From IMG/VR virus record IMGVR_UViG_3300009194_000004, positions 62,001-126,000 of that record: a stretch of 64,000 nt of DNA, one strand, 5' to 3'. Below are positions 16,934 to 25,147 of the stretch, one piece after another; positions within the stretch are counted from its first letter, which is position 1; each line of letters starts with the position of its first letter. Under the pieces are notes generated by a model, which was given only the letters and a program-made list of their open reading frames with translations, was not told the origin of the DNA and ran no database searches. The translations under genes and the position numbers were made by a program. This DNA comes from a virus.

Positions 16934-17896
16934 ATGTTTTTCTACGACAAAACACCCAAGCAAATGCTCGTTGACTTGATCAACGAAGCAAACCCGGATC
17001 TGCCGTTCCCGATCAATGTGACGGACTACGAGTTCCTCGATCCGGTCACCATCGAAGAAACCCCGGAAGGTCACAACACCCAGATCCGTCTGTACGCCCA
17101 TCCCGAGGCCCCGTACTTTGGTAACATCGTTCTGACGTACCGTCGGTTGGACCTGGCCCGCCTGTTCTGGGGCATTACCCCGCGCATTCAGAAGTGGTTC
17201 CCAGGCAGTGATGACGTTGGGGACAACGGCGAGGTCATCGCCACCCTGTACGATATTCTTCCGTTGTTCTCGAAACAGTACGGTCTGTTATTGGACTCGT
17301 CCCAGATTCAGAACCAGAACATGACTGCGTACTACGGTGCCGAGGAAGGGCGTCTGTACACCATGCGGGCCCGTACGGACTCGTACATTTACGTGGGCAG
17401 TGTGAACTACAACTGGATGTCCGGTCGTCGGGGTCTGGAAGACGTGGTGACCAACGATGAAACCGTGGGCATTTACTACCCTGGCGGGAACGACTTCACC
17501 GACCCGGCAGCGCGTAAGCGTTACCTAACTCCACTGACGTACGACTACGATTTCTCCCTGATGTATTTCAACAACTCGTATGAGTGGGATCAGACGTACC
17601 GTTACTATATCGGTCATAGTTCCGAAGACGACCATCACCGGAACTTCGTGGAACAAATTGCCGATGTGATCGAAGCTGCCACCGGTATTCGCCCACCCCA
17701 GGTGATTTACAGCAACGGTACTGAATACCGAAACACCGAATTCAGTCTGAACGGTTTCGACATCACACATACCTCACTGCCGAATGCGGCCTTCCCAGAA
17801 GCCAACGCGGAGTTCTTCAACCGCGCCATCATTCTGGAATGTCCGGCAGATTGCCCATGGGGTGTTGGTAACCTCTACTTCCACTACAACAAGTAA
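16934..17896 (+). CDS. Paralogous virion-domain protein 5 of tandem array
   Basis: ATG 16934 follows CGAAGGACATGAC. At 320 residues it has DKTPKQMLVDLINEANPDLPFP, NTQIRLYAHPEAPYFGNIVLTYRRLDLARL, a tyrosine- and asparagine-rich middle (SYIYVGSVNYNWMSG), LTYDYDFSLMYFNNSYEWDQTYRYY, and a NLYFHYNK terminus. It is enriched in aromatic residues compared with its neighbours, which would suit a ligand-contacting surface, but this is speculative. Confidence 0.7.
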   Translation: MFFYDKTPKQMLVDLINEANPDLPFPINVTDYEFLDPVTIEETPEGHNTQIRLYAHPEAPYFGNIVLTYRRLDLARLFWGITPRIQKWFPGSDDVGDNGEVIATLYDILPLFSKQYGLLLDSSQIQNQNMTAYYGAEEGRLYTMRARTDSYIYVGSVNYNWMSGRRGLEDVVTNDETVGIYYPGGNDFTDPAARKRYLTPLTYDYDFSLMYFNNSYEWDQTYRYYIGHSSEDDHHRNFVEQIADVIEAATGIRPPQVIYSNGTEYRNTEFSLNGFDITHTSLPNAAFPEANAEFFNRAIILECPADCPWGVGNLYFHYNK

Positions 17897-17907
17897 CAGG
17901 TGCATTC

Positions 17908-18831
17908 ATGAACCTTGATCAGTTTACAAACTTGGCTGCGCTTCATCGGACCTCGCACGAAGCGCTGGTGGAATTCATTGCGCAGACCAACAACGTGGCC
18001 TTGAACCCCGACTACGTGTTCTTCTCGCCCCCGGCGCGGGTGGAGGACACTTGGCGGGCCGGGACCACCGATAAGAACACCATTATTCGGATGACCACCA
18101 CCGAAGACAACCCAGACTACCAAGGGACTGTCATCGTTGTTTACGACCGACTGAACTTAGCCGACCTGGGCAAGTTGGTGGAACCGGTGTTGGAGGTCTA
18201 CCAACCCCAAACGACCCACGATCTGATTCGCCCGTTTTTCTTGAAGTACGGCATTGTGTTGGATCAGGCCGATCTGGTGGACGAGCCGCTGGTGCGCATC
18301 AATGACAACGAGCTGGAAGACCCGATCTACGAGATCAACGCAGCTCCTACCTCTCTGCGATGGTACGGTACTTTGCAGGTGACGCACAAAGAAGGTCGAG
18401 GTGAGTTTAAGGATTACATGACCGAAGACGTCCTGCCAGGCCTGAACTACCCGGTTGAGAACGATGACGGTACTCGGGGCTCGGCCATCGTGTACATGTA
18501 CTCTCTGGATTTCACCGACGTGAAAGACGTACTGGAGACCTACCCGGTAGAGTATGTGGTGGACGAAACCGACACGGCCCTGCTGGACGCGATTCAACAG
18601 ATCGACACTGGCAACGGTAAGATGCTCTGGAACCTGGACCCGGCGGCGACCGCGTGGAGTCTGCATGGTGCTGAGATCATCGCCAGTGGTATCAACGACG
18701 AATCACTGCCGACCAACAAGTCGTACAAATATGTGTTGGGTATCCGCCTGCGGGCTGACGTGGACACCCCACCGGGTGACATGTACCTGCATTACAACGA
18801 CGTGTTCGATCCGACGAAGTTGGTTCAGTAA
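17908..18831 (+). CDS. Paralogous virion-domain protein 6 of tandem array
   Basis: At 307 residues it starts 12 bases after the previous stop (CAGGTGCATTC upstream). It shows VALNPDYVFF, NTIIRMTTTEDNPDYQGTVIVVYDRLNLADL, LIRPFFLKYGIVLDQADLVD, TSLRWYGTLQVTH, and the second C-terminal subtype HGAEIIASGINDE...YVLGIRLRADVDTPPGDMYLHYND. A GC hairpin (18838-18857) follows the stop. Confidence 0.7.
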   Translation: MNLDQFTNLAALHRTSHEALVEFIAQTNNVALNPDYVFFSPPARVEDTWRAGTTDKNTIIRMTTTEDNPDYQGTVIVVYDRLNLADLGKLVEPVLEVYQPQTTHDLIRPFFLKYGIVLDQADLVDEPLVRINDNELEDPIYEINAAPTSLRWYGTLQVTHKEGRGEFKDYMTEDVLPGLNYPVENDDGTRGSAIVYMYSLDFTDVKDVLETYPVEYVVDETDTALLDAIQQIDTGNGKMLWNLDPAATAWSLHGAEIIASGINDESLPTNKSYKYVLGIRLRADVDTPPGDMYLHYNDVFDPTKLVQ

Positions 18832-18837
18832 TTCACA

Positions 18838-18857
18838 CGGGGGTGGGTCACCACCCC
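18838..18857 (+). terminator. GC hairpin between array genes 6 and 7
   Basis: GGGGGTG-GGTCA-CCACCCCC is a stable stem without a T-run. It may attenuate transcription or protect the upstream message end rather than fully terminate it. Confidence 0.4.
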
Positions 18858-18879
18858 CATGAATGCAAGGGTATTAGGC

Positions 18880-20682
18880 ATGGCCTTTTATGAAAAGAAA
18901 CCCAATCAACTGTTGATCGATCTGATCAACCAAGCCAACCCGGACACGGGGATCGATCTTCGGACACTGCAAAACACCCGGTTGGGGACGCCTAAGCCCT
19001 ACCCCACACTGCGTCAGCAAGAACAACTTCGGGTGGTAAAGGCATTTACCGAAGTCGGTGAACACATTTGGATTCCCCCCAAGGGCGTTGAGTACGTCGA
19101 CCTGTTAGTGGTCGGCGGTGGCGGTGCTGGTGGTTGGGACCCTTACGCTTACTCAGCCAATACCGGCGGTGGCGGTGCCGGCGGTCTGGTGTTTATTCCC
19201 AACTACCCGGTAAAGCATCTAAATAAGATAGTCGTCGGTGCCGGCGGTTCCGAGAGTTCTGATGGCGACGGGCACGACTCTTGGTTTGGCGAAGAGGTCG
19301 TAGCTAAAGGCGGGGGTCAAGGTGGTACACGTACGGCCACCAAAGCGGGCCGGTCTGGCGGTTCCAGTGGTGGTTACGGTTACAGTCCCGCAGACGATCC
19401 AGAAGTTGGGAAAGGTAACGGGCGAGCTATCCAACCGCGCCTGTTTGGTCTGAGTGGTCAGTATGGTTTTGGTAACGAGGGCGGGATCAATCAACTGGGC
19501 GGTGCACATAACCCATTCGGCGGCGGTGGTGCCGGGGAGTCAGCGCCAATAGACGGTAAACGTCGCGGTGCCGGTGGTCACGGTCTATGCAGAGTCACTC
19601 CCGAAATTGGCCCGTACGATCGCGAGTACCGTTTCGCCGACGTCTTTGGTGTCGACCACGGCCATGTCATTGAGGGGGAAGCTTGGTTCGCGGGCGGTGG
19701 TGGTGGTACATCACCAAATCTCAACGTCTACACCGACGGATCTAACGGCGGTAATGGTGGCGGTGGTCGCGGCACTACCGATGACCCAGCGTCCGAAACC
19801 CCAGGCATGCCCAACACCGGTGGTGGCGGTGGGGGCAGTAGCTACGACCGTGACGATGGTGAGCCTGGTGGTTCCGGTATTGTCATGGTGGCGTACAATA
19901 ACCCCCGTGTCAATCAGCCTGGGTTTAAGTACCAGACCGTCAACACCGAGATCGACATCTTCCCGGCCCATGACTCGCCCATCAAGGGCAAAGTCACCAT
20001 GTACTACCGGCGGATCATCCTCCAGGACTTCTTCAAGAACCGGGAGGTACGATTCGATCGTTGGACTGAGGACAACCGCCTGACGGTTCCCCAGTTACTG
20101 GAGTTGTACAACCAAGAGTTTGGCACCCAGTTCATCCCGGAAGACTTTGAAGACAAAACCTTCAGTCCGTCGTCCAACGAACAACGACTGAATGTGTTGG
20201 ACACGTCGTTTACCTACCTCGGCTATCTGGAGTTTGTCTGGAACCCCAACGAACGGGAACTGGATCAGATTCTGGAAACCAATGCCATTGACGGGTATGT
20301 TTGGGACCCACGGTTTACCACCGAACCCACGGACCCGAAACCGTATCTGACGTTCTTGGGGTGGGGGTTTGATTACGGTCGTCATTACGAGAACCTGATC
20401 GAATCGGTGCCCAGCGGTGCGGTGATCGACGAACACACGCCTGTACTGAACGCCTTGGTGGATCATTGCAACCGAGTTCACGGGACCAGTCTGGACACCG
20501 CAATACCCCACACCGAAACAAACGGATTGGGTGGCTTGACCGTGGTACGGTACACCCTGCCGAACAACACGGTGGATGAGGCCAACGCGTTTAAGTTCAA
20601 CAAGGTGTACATGATTCGCGCTCTGCCCGACTCGTGGTTCACTGGAACGCTGTTCTTCCATTACGATCCTAAGGAGGTGTGA
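18880..20682 (+). CDS. Array protein 7 with inserted glycine-rich adhesin-like domain
   Basis: ATG 18880 (MAFYEKKPNQLLIDLINQANPD) is the family-type N-terminus. After about 45 residues the family fold is interrupted by roughly 280 residues of a glycine-rich domain: an entry strand (VVKAFTEVGEHIWIPPKGVEYVDLLVVGGG), many G-G-G/G-x-G-G runs, and an exit EPGGSGIVMVAYNNPR. This is the layout of polyglycine-helix tail-tip adhesins. The family fold then resumes (NTEIDIFPAHDSPIKGKVTMYYRRIILQDF) and ends LFFHYDPKEV. The product is about 600 residues. A receptor-binding role is inferred from the insert. Confidence 0.75.
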   Translation: MAFYEKKPNQLLIDLINQANPDTGIDLRTLQNTRLGTPKPYPTLRQQEQLRVVKAFTEVGEHIWIPPKGVEYVDLLVVGGGGAGGWDPYAYSANTGGGGAGGLVFIPNYPVKHLNKIVVGAGGSESSDGDGHDSWFGEEVVAKGGGQGGTRTATKAGRSGGSSGGYGYSPADDPEVGKGNGRAIQPRLFGLSGQYGFGNEGGINQLGGAHNPFGGGGAGESAPIDGKRRGAGGHGLCRVTPEIGPYDREYRFADVFGVDHGHVIEGEAWFAGGGGGTSPNLNVYTDGSNGGNGGGGRGTTDDPASETPGMPNTGGGGGGSSYDRDDGEPGGSGIVMVAYNNPRVNQPGFKYQTVNTEIDIFPAHDSPIKGKVTMYYRRIILQDFFKNREVRFDRWTEDNRLTVPQLLELYNQEFGTQFIPEDFEDKTFSPSSNEQRLNVLDTSFTYLGYLEFVWNPNERELDQILETNAIDGYVWDPRFTTEPTDPKPYLTFLGWGFDYGRHYENLIESVPSGAVIDEHTPVLNALVDHCNRVHGTSLDTAIPHTETNGLGGLTVVRYTLPNNTVDEANAFKFNKVYMIRALPDSWFTGTLFFHYDPKEV

Positions 20683-20684
20683 TC

Positions 20685-21161
20685 ATGGCGTTATGTGACA
20701 CGCCGGTGGTTGATTTCAACAAGAACGTCAACCGCCAAACCTTGACGTACCTGCCAGTAGATAACGCCATCCTGAGCCCGACATATCCATCGGAAGACCC
20801 AGCGGTCTGCCAACTGCGTCTGACCATGAAGGATGAGCAGGACTATCGCGGTACGCAGGTTCTGACCTACAATCGGTTGAACCTTGCGGACATCGAAAAC
20901 ATGTTGGTCACCAAGCCTCACGTCAATCCAGTCTCAGGTCGTCTTTACGGCCTGCTGGATGAGCTGACTCAGGGCCTTGGAATTCTACTGACCGAGGAAG
21001 ATGTTTATGATGCGGGCATTGTGATGGACCCGGTGCGGGGACTCAACGTGGAGCTTAAAGCTCGGCCGGAGTCGTACCGCTGGTATGGGATTCACCGTCT
21101 GTACTTTGACAACCTTCCACCGTTGTCCACCACACTCACCCGGCTGGAATTTACATGGTAG
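20685..21161 (+). CDS. Array protein 8, N-terminal half only
   Basis: ATG 20685 has a perfect AAGGAGG at 7 bases; the preceding stop overlaps this region. The 158-residue product has only the first half of the family fold: CQLRLTMKDEQDYRGTQVLTYNRLNLADI, LLDELTQGLGILLTEEDVY, SYRWYGIHRLYF. It stops where other members continue into a second half. The matching C-terminal-half gene is found two genes later (22538-22870). Confidence 0.65.
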   Translation: MALCDTPVVDFNKNVNRQTLTYLPVDNAILSPTYPSEDPAVCQLRLTMKDEQDYRGTQVLTYNRLNLADIENMLVTKPHVNPVSGRLYGLLDELTQGLGILLTEEDVYDAGIVMDPVRGLNVELKARPESYRWYGIHRLYFDNLPPLSTTLTRLEFTW

Positions 21162-21167
21162 GTAACT

Positions 21168-22526
21168 ATGGCCATTACGAATATTGTCGGGTTTGATGAT
21201 GTTGCCCGATTACAACTCAACAACTTGGTGGATTTGAAGACCATTGAGAATCTACCATTTGTTGCCTTGCAGGACAATCAGAACAACACCATCCAAGAGT
21301 CTTATTTCAAGCTAACCCTTCACGATCAGCGTGGGTGGTTGTCCACCGACCCGCACACGTCATCAAGACAACCTGTGTCTTATTGTTATTGTTCTGACTC
21401 GTCAAGTGGTTGGTGGGGATATAACTGTTACCGACTGGGTCGGCGGCACGACACCGACGACACCAATCGCAAACGGTTAATGGATTCCAGTCTTAGAACG
21501 CCTTGCTTGGGCATTGATTTTGAAAGAGCTTGGGGCGAACACTTTAACAATAATGAGGTGGATCGGTTTCTCACTGGATGCCGCATTTACTTCCCAACCG
21601 GTTTTCTGGAAGGAAATGACTTCGTAAGCATTGCAATACGACCAACGGGTGATGCCATTAATCGTTTTGTGGATGGTAACTTCACGGTATTCACTAAGGA
21701 AGAGATCAATACGTCGTTAAGTCGCAACACGGTGTTTATCGAAATCGAGGTGGATCGTCGCACTGGTAAGATCCGGCGGTGGATCAATGAAGAGGAGGTT
21801 TCGCCAAAGTTACTTCCAACCAACTATTTGGCTTCGTTTGAAAACCTTAGGTTCCAGTATGGTGAAAAGTCCAGGTCCACTGAGGGTGAGTATTACCAAT
21901 TCCACGACCAGCGAGAATACTACGGGTGCCCGACCAGTCGTACTTCACAGTACGACTACGACGCCGGGGCGCCACAGAACCAAGACTTCTCGGTGACGGA
22001 CTTCTACTTCTTAGCCGACACGTTCGATCAGGACAACGGAACAACCTACAGCGATCGTTTGGGTGACATTGAAGTAAGGGACATGGATGTTTCTAACTTT
22101 CTGCTGAGTCAGTTCTGGACTCCGTACTCTGGGGAAAACCCGAAGGACACCATTAACCGTTTAAAAGTGGGTACGAACGTACCCGTTCCTGGGGTTTTGG
22201 GAGATACGAACGCAGAACGCGCTACAATACTCCCTCTACCACCTTCGTACGAACTCGGGGAAGAGATCATCTACTCGGAGTTTTACCTGTGGGGAGCGCC
22301 TGAGGACGTCTCAGGGGTATTGGAGATGGATGTAACACCAATCGTCGGCAGTGAGTTGCAACCGGACGTGAAAATCACGCTCCCAGCCACCACCGTCTTT
22401 GAACCAGCCACGCACTACCAGGTGTTCCGAGCCGAGGCCAATCCCACGGGCGATTCGTTGGAGTCTACCGTACTCAACCGTTTGCAATTTAAGGTCGGGT
22501 TCAGCGAACCCACCACTGAAACATAA
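21168..22526 (+). CDS. Probable virion or adhesin protein, lectin-like core possible
   Basis: At 452 residues it starts 6 bases after the preceding stop. The first about 55 residues (LVDLKTIENLPFVALQDNQNNT..SYFKLTLHDQRGW) resemble the family N-terminus. The middle is different: a cysteine-rich loop (YCYCSDSSSGWWGYNCYRLG) and a beta-rich stretch FVSIAIRPTGDAINRFVDGN...VFIEIEVDRRTGKIRRWIN that has the feel of a concanavalin/LamG-type beta sandwich. The C-terminus is beta-rich. Base composition looks more A/T-rich than in neighbours. Exact fold uncertain. Confidence 0.6.
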   Translation: MAITNIVGFDDVARLQLNNLVDLKTIENLPFVALQDNQNNTIQESYFKLTLHDQRGWLSTDPHTSSRQPVSYCYCSDSSSGWWGYNCYRLGRRHDTDDTNRKRLMDSSLRTPCLGIDFERAWGEHFNNNEVDRFLTGCRIYFPTGFLEGNDFVSIAIRPTGDAINRFVDGNFTVFTKEEINTSLSRNTVFIEIEVDRRTGKIRRWINEEEVSPKLLPTNYLASFENLRFQYGEKSRSTEGEYYQFHDQREYYGCPTSRTSQYDYDAGAPQNQDFSVTDFYFLADTFDQDNGTTYSDRLGDIEVRDMDVSNFLLSQFWTPYSGENPKDTINRLKVGTNVPVPGVLGDTNAERATILPLPPSYELGEEIIYSEFYLWGAPEDVSGVLEMDVTPIVGSELQPDVKITLPATTVFEPATHYQVFRAEANPTGDSLESTVLNRLQFKVGFSEPTTET

Positions 22527-22537
22527 GGAAACCCATC

Positions 22538-22870
22538 ATGCTTTGGAAAAACTATTTCTTTACCGTGGATTTCAGTGAGGAAGCTGAGTTCTTCAAACGG
22601 TTTGACGAAGGGGACACCCTGACCGGTCAGGACGCCGAAACGATGGCGGGGATTTTCCAGGAACGCGACCCCCACCCTTCCAAACAGGATCGGTGGAACG
22701 TGAACCCGGAACACGATTACAGTCTAATGGACGCTAAGGTGGTGTATCATGGCATCAACACGGACTTGATGTGTACCAACGCCAAGTTCAACCGTGTGTT
22801 GGTATTGGATTTTGAACCGACGGATTGCGATCAGCCCGACGGACGCGTGTACTTGCAGTACAACGTGTAA
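22538..22870 (+). CDS. Array protein, C-terminal half only
   Basis: At 110 residues this corresponds to just the second C-terminal subtype of the family. The segment HDYSLMDAKVVYHGINTD followed by NRVLVLDFEPTDCDQPDGRVYLQYNV aligns with the ends of the 15230-16081 and 17908-18831 products. Together with the N-half at 20685-21161 it would make one complete member, interrupted by the 452-residue gene. Confidence 0.6.
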   Translation: MLWKNYFFTVDFSEEAEFFKRFDEGDTLTGQDAETMAGIFQERDPHPSKQDRWNVNPEHDYSLMDAKVVYHGINTDLMCTNAKFNRVLVLDFEPTDCDQPDGRVYLQYNV

Positions 22871-22940
22871 CTAGGGGTTTGCGTGGGGTCCATGGGCGCC
22901 ACCAAACGTTCCATTAACCGATGCAATCTGTGAGGCTATC

Positions 22941-23696
22941 ATGTCGGAAACAACAACCACCGACACGACCTCAGAAGACCCGATCGTTGCCAGTGGCGTG
23001 CGTGGTAAAGTCATTTACGCCCAAGGCAAATACCTGAAGCGCCGAAAACGATTGCCGGACTTTACTCGGTTCGGTCATCAGGTGTTATTGGATCGTTTGA
23101 ACGACGCGAACCAAACCAAGTTCACGTTTAACGATCTGGAGTTCGGGGCTCCTGAGGTTCAGTACAACCAACCCTACAACACACGGGTTCGGGTGTACGC
23201 CAGAGCACCGGCTGGGTTGACACGTTACGTTGACATCCAGTACAACCGCGTCAGTATCCTCAACGCGTTATCGAGTAAAGAACTCGTTGACTACACACCC
23301 ACCGTAACCGACACCACCACTGTGCACGATTTGTTGACTGACATCAACTATCGCTACGGAGTGGCCTTGACGTCGGACGACGTGTACGACGACCCCGTTC
23401 CCACCGATGGCAGTTGGATCACACTGCGGGTGAAAGAAACCAGTTACATCTTTGAAGCTGAAGACAGTGACTTGATACCAGTGGGCATTGAGATCCTGAC
23501 CACTGACCTGACAGGGTTCACCGCCCCGGTGTTCAGTCTTACGACGGTGTTGACCATGACCGATCTCAGTGGGTTTGAAGACCCCGCTGTTAGTTTGGTT
23601 CCACTATTGACAATCACCGACCTCAGTGGGTTCACCAAAGAAGAGACCACCGAAGAACCGGTGTCGTTGTTCAGTCTGCTGGGCAACAACCTGTAG
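22941..23696 (+). CDS. Array protein with C-terminal TDLSGF repeats
   Basis: At 251 residues: a charged N-terminal region, then the family core (NTRVRVYARAPAGLTRYVDIQYNRVSILNAL, LLTDINYRYGVALTSDDVYD). Instead of a second half, three imperfect 20-residue repeats follow: TTDLTGFTAPVFSL, TMTDLSGFEDPAVSL and TITDLSGFTKEETTEEP. It ends in SLFSLLGNNL. The convergent neighbour also ends in TTTDMSGFTYPA, so the short motif is shared. Start ATG 22941 has GAGGCTATC upstream. Confidence 0.7.
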   Translation: MSETTTTDTTSEDPIVASGVRGKVIYAQGKYLKRRKRLPDFTRFGHQVLLDRLNDANQTKFTFNDLEFGAPEVQYNQPYNTRVRVYARAPAGLTRYVDIQYNRVSILNALSSKELVDYTPTVTDTTTVHDLLTDINYRYGVALTSDDVYDDPVPTDGSWITLRVKETSYIFEAEDSDLIPVGIEILTTDLTGFTAPVFSLTTVLTMTDLSGFEDPAVSLVPLLTITDLSGFTKEETTEEPVSLFSLLGNNL

Positions 23697-23697
23697 A

Positions 23698-23740
23698 CGG
23701 CATAAAACCCCTCCCATGTGGGAGGGGTTTTATTATGTCG
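23698..23740. terminator. Bidirectional terminator of the RCATAAA/TTTATGTCG type
   Basis: CGGCATAAAA-CCCCTCCC-ATGT-GGGAGGGG-TTTTATTATGTCG lies between the convergent gene ends at 23696 (+) and 23770 (-). A/T flanks on both sides give a U-run in either direction. Confidence 0.85.
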
Positions 23741-23769
23741 TTTCCCTAACTGGAGTCAGGGGTCAGACA

Positions 23770-24321
23770 TTACGCCGGGTAGGTGAAACCGCTCATGTCG
23801 GTAGTAGTCACCTCGTCACCGACCGGAGTTTCCGGTACCGGAATCGGGTTGATGGTCACATCAACTTGACCGATGTAGCACAGGCTTTCCGGCTTGGCGC
23901 GGACAGTGTACACCTTGGACACGGTCAGAGCCGGCAGAGAGCTGAGCTCAGTACCAGTCTCGTCGAACAGAGCCAGTTCGGTTTCGATCAGATCAACCTG
24001 AGTGGCGATCGCGTCGATCACGGACTGAACAGTGGAGGACTCAGACTTGGTGTGCTCCAGAGCAACGCCACCGCGCAGAACGTCCAGGTCCAGACGGTAG
24101 TAACGAATGTCCACAGAGCCCTTGTAACCGCTGTTAGCAACAGCAGAAACAGTGACGATGGTGTTACGATCGTTACCAGTGTCAGAACCAGTGTCAGTCA
24201 GCTCGTCCCATGCGGCAGGAACACCGATGGAAATTTCAGCAGAAGTCAGCGCAGTGCCGTTGTCCGCATTGATCAGGTCAATGACGTTCTTTTCGGCAGA
24301 CTTCGAAGTATTGATCAGCAT
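23770..24321 (-). CDS. Paralogous virion-domain protein with TDMSGF end
   Basis: ATG 24321 follows TTGGAGTAATATCCC. At 183 residues it has a helix (SAEKNVIDLINADNGTALTSAEI), NTIVTVSAVANSGYKGSVDIRYYRLDLDVL, a helical linker (TVQSVIDAIATQVDLIETEL), SLCYIGQVDVTINPIPVP, and the terminus TTTDMSGFTYPA. The sequence is clean and regular compared with other copies. It is the last gene of the leftward fibre island and faces the tandem array, suggesting it is a member separated by inversion or placed for joint assembly. Confidence 0.7.
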   Translation of the reverse strand: MLINTSKSAEKNVIDLINADNGTALTSAEISIGVPAAWDELTDTGSDTGNDRNTIVTVSAVANSGYKGSVDIRYYRLDLDVLRGGVALEHTKSESSTVQSVIDAIATQVDLIETELALFDETGTELSSLPALTVSKVYTVRAKPESLCYIGQVDVTINPIPVPETPVGDEVTTTDMSGFTYPA

Positions 24322-24428
24322 GGGATATTACTCCAATTGCGTTTGATGTATGACCGCGATGAGGTCATCAGACTACACGCACGCGGTCAAGAGGGACGTG
24401 AGTTCCACAACTCACATATTATTGGTAT

Positions 24429-25013
24429 TTACGCAGGTTCAATTAGTACCAACCCGTCGAGAATCATTTCACCGATCAACTGGTTCAGATCCCGTGCGTC
24501 GTAGTGGTACATGTACTGAACACTTACTTCATACCCCTCGATATCCAATCCCTTTGGATCAACGAGGAATCGATAAGGGTCAGCCGTGGCGGTCAGTTTC
24601 AAATGGTGAATTTGACCGTCCAGATCCAACTGAACCTTACCGTAGTTGAGAATACCGTTAATGCCCTCATGGGGGCTATACGTTAACGTGATTCCCCCAC
24701 TGGAAATCATGGGAGTTTCTACGGTCACGCTAGGTCCGCCCATTTGCAGGGCACCCAACACGTACTCTCGAATGGCCGTGACATTCGCGGCCAGGGTATT
24801 CGATTCAAGGTCCGAGATGTTCGTGGCCAGTTTGTCTGAGGTGACCGCCTCGTCCAAGTTCACCGCCTCGGTGGCCGTTAACTTGTTCAGCAGATCTCGG
24901 TCCTCGGCACTGAGCAAACCACTGTCAAAAAGTTCCTGAACGCGTGATTCCAGGTCTCCTAACTGTGCCTTCAGCCCGAGAATACTGGCCCTATCCCGTT
25001 TAACCGTAGCCAT
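24429..25013 (-). CDS. Short tail-fibre-like protein
   Basis: ATG 25013 follows TTGGAGTTTAGACC. The 194-residue product starts MATVKRDRASILGLKAQLGDLESRVQEL and has a helical shaft (ATEAVNLDEAVTSDKLATNISDL). It ends in a beta domain GGITLTYSPHEGINGILNYG...YEVSVQYMYHYD. Both ends are homologous to those of the 331-residue protein at 32892-33887 (MAIIKRNKSTIYGL...; DDITLTHQPRGGVNGIMNFA), giving a common virion-anchoring N-terminus and a common beta-rich C-terminal domain. Confidence 0.65.
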   Translation of the reverse strand: MATVKRDRASILGLKAQLGDLESRVQELFDSGLLSAEDRDLLNKLTATEAVNLDEAVTSDKLATNISDLESNTLAANVTAIREYVLGALQMGGPSVTVETPMISSGGITLTYSPHEGINGILNYGKVQLDLDGQIHHLKLTATADPYRFLVDPKGLDIEGYEVSVQYMYHYDARDLNQLIGEMILDGLVLIEPA

Positions 25014-25147
25014 GGTCTAAACTCCAATGCGTCAGATTTTGTTTATACGACACCCTCCCAAATCTCCGTCAGAAAATGGGTAATGAAAACCACAGGACGG
25101 TGTAACCTGAACGGTTGGTTGAGGCGTGAGAATCTATAGTATTGGCA

